From positions 1-64,000 of the forward strand of contig NZ_SLVV01000009.1 of assembly GCF_004340465.1 (NCBI RefSeq): DNA of 64,000 bases. The letters are read 5' to 3'. The DNA comes from Mesobacillus foraminis. GTDB taxonomy: Bacteria > Bacillota > Bacilli > Bacillales > Cytobacillaceae. The translations under genes were made by a program, and so were the position numbers. The number at the start of each line of letters is the position of its first letter. Within the stretch, counting starts at the first letter, position 1. Shown one piece after another: positions 63,571 to 64,000 of the stretch. A model generated the notes under the pieces. The model was not told the DNA's origin and did not search any database. It saw only the letters and a program-made list of their open reading frames with translations.

Positions 63571-63963
63571 ATGAAAAGAAGAACAGCAAGGGAAAAGGCG
63601 TTACAAGCCTTATTTCAGATTGATATAAGCAAGGCAGGATCGCATGAGGCCATAGCCCATGTCCTTGAGGGACAGGAGCATGATCGATATTTGACACAGC
63701 TCGTTGAAGGGACGCTCCGCCACCAGGACGAAATTGATGAAATTATTACCGCCCATCTTGAAAAGTGGACAATCGACCGTCTTGCCCATGTAGACAGGAG
63801 CCTTCTCCGCCTTGCCGTGTATGAGTTGAAATATGGCGGGGATGAGGTTCCTGCTAACGTGGTTTTGGACGAAGCGATAGAGATAGCAAAAATTTATGGA
63901 GATGACCAATCCAGCCGGTTTATTAACGGAGTGCTCTCGAAAATTAAACACAGCCTCTTATAA
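63571..63963 (+). CDS. nusB: Transcription antitermination factor NusB
   Basis: NusB binds boxA RNA with NusE/S10 to promote rRNA antitermination. The 130-residue all-helical protein starts MKRRTAREKALQALFQID and has EKWTIDRLAHVDRSLLRLAVYEL and the final DDQSSRFINGVLSKI. The ATG follows AAAAGGAGTAATCGACG. In B. subtilis folD follows; here the window ends 37 bp later. Confidence 0.97.
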   Translation: MKRRTAREKALQALFQIDISKAGSHEAIAHVLEGQEHDRYLTQLVEGTLRHQDEIDEIITAHLEKWTIDRLAHVDRSLLRLAVYELKYGGDEVPANVVLDEAIEIAKIYGDDQSSRFINGVLSKIKHSLL

Positions 63964-64000
63964 AAATACCCGGCAGTGGAGTCGTCCAAAAGAACAGGGG

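Overview
The window is a stretch of chromosome from an endospore-forming, naturally transformable member of the Bacillaceae. The evidence is a complete spoIIIAA-AH sporulation operon with a sigma-E-type promoter, a spore photoproduct lyase with a sigma-G-type promoter, a GerA-family germination protein and a FigP-like protein, a seven-gene comG pseudopilus operon, Gram-positive-style ribosome binding sites (AGGAGG) and frequent TTG/GTG starts. From memory, gene order follows the B. subtilis ispG (yqfY) to nusB (yqhZ) segment closely. It is not B. subtilis itself: phoU, an Fnr-type regulator, ldh, a GerA-like gene, a MidA-type methyltransferase, nrdJ and splB are present, while yqgT, mgsR, aroQ (yqhS) and yqhV are missing from their expected places. 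No prophage, insertion sequence, CRISPR array, tRNA or rRNA was seen.

Layout. 1-8 kb: ispG, a LysM-type small protein and a DUF1189 protein on the minus strand, then a Na/Pi cotransporter, a DUF456 protein, an Fnr-like [4Fe-4S] regulator, sodA and an MFS transporter. 8-15 kb: pbpA and a Pho-controlled pstS-pstC-pstA-pstB-phoU cluster with four PhoP half-sites in exact 11-bp phase. 15-24.6 kb: rpmG, formyl-THF cyclo-ligase, a DUF92 protein, ldh, the rhomboid protease gluP/yqgP, a GerA-family protein, yqgQ and glcK. 24.8-31.3 kb: LtaS-type enzyme, yqgU, yqgV, yqgW, an MBL hydrolase, a MidA-type methyltransferase and yqgY. 31.3-36.5 kb: a Cys-rich winged-helix regulator, comGA-GG and yqzE. 36.5-43.4 kb: yqhG/yqhH (SNF2) divergent from a tandem glycine riboswitch and gcvT-gcvPA-gcvPB. 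43.4-50.2 kb: yqhL, lipM, NrdR-controlled nrdJ, splB and yqhO. 50-54.8 kb: yqhP, yqhQ, yqhR/figP, yqhT, efp and a SIMPL protein. 55-60.5 kb: the spoIIIA operon. 61-64 kb: accB-accC-yqhY, then nusB.

Several regulatory circuits can be read directly: PhoP (pst), glycine riboswitch (gcv), NrdR (two boxes before nrdJ), sigma-E (spoIIIA), sigma-G (splB), and a FapR-like operator on the accBC promoter. Glycine cleavage and lipoate transfer (gcv, lipM) sit together because GcvH needs lipoate. AccBC and YqhY sit together in fatty-acid synthesis.

I found no convincing undescribed multi-gene system. The most unusual observations are two genes (comGA and spoIIIAD) whose best-supported start codon is ATT, a FapR-like operator at accB, and a roughly 450-bp unexplained non-coding stretch between the spoIIIA terminator and the accB promoter.
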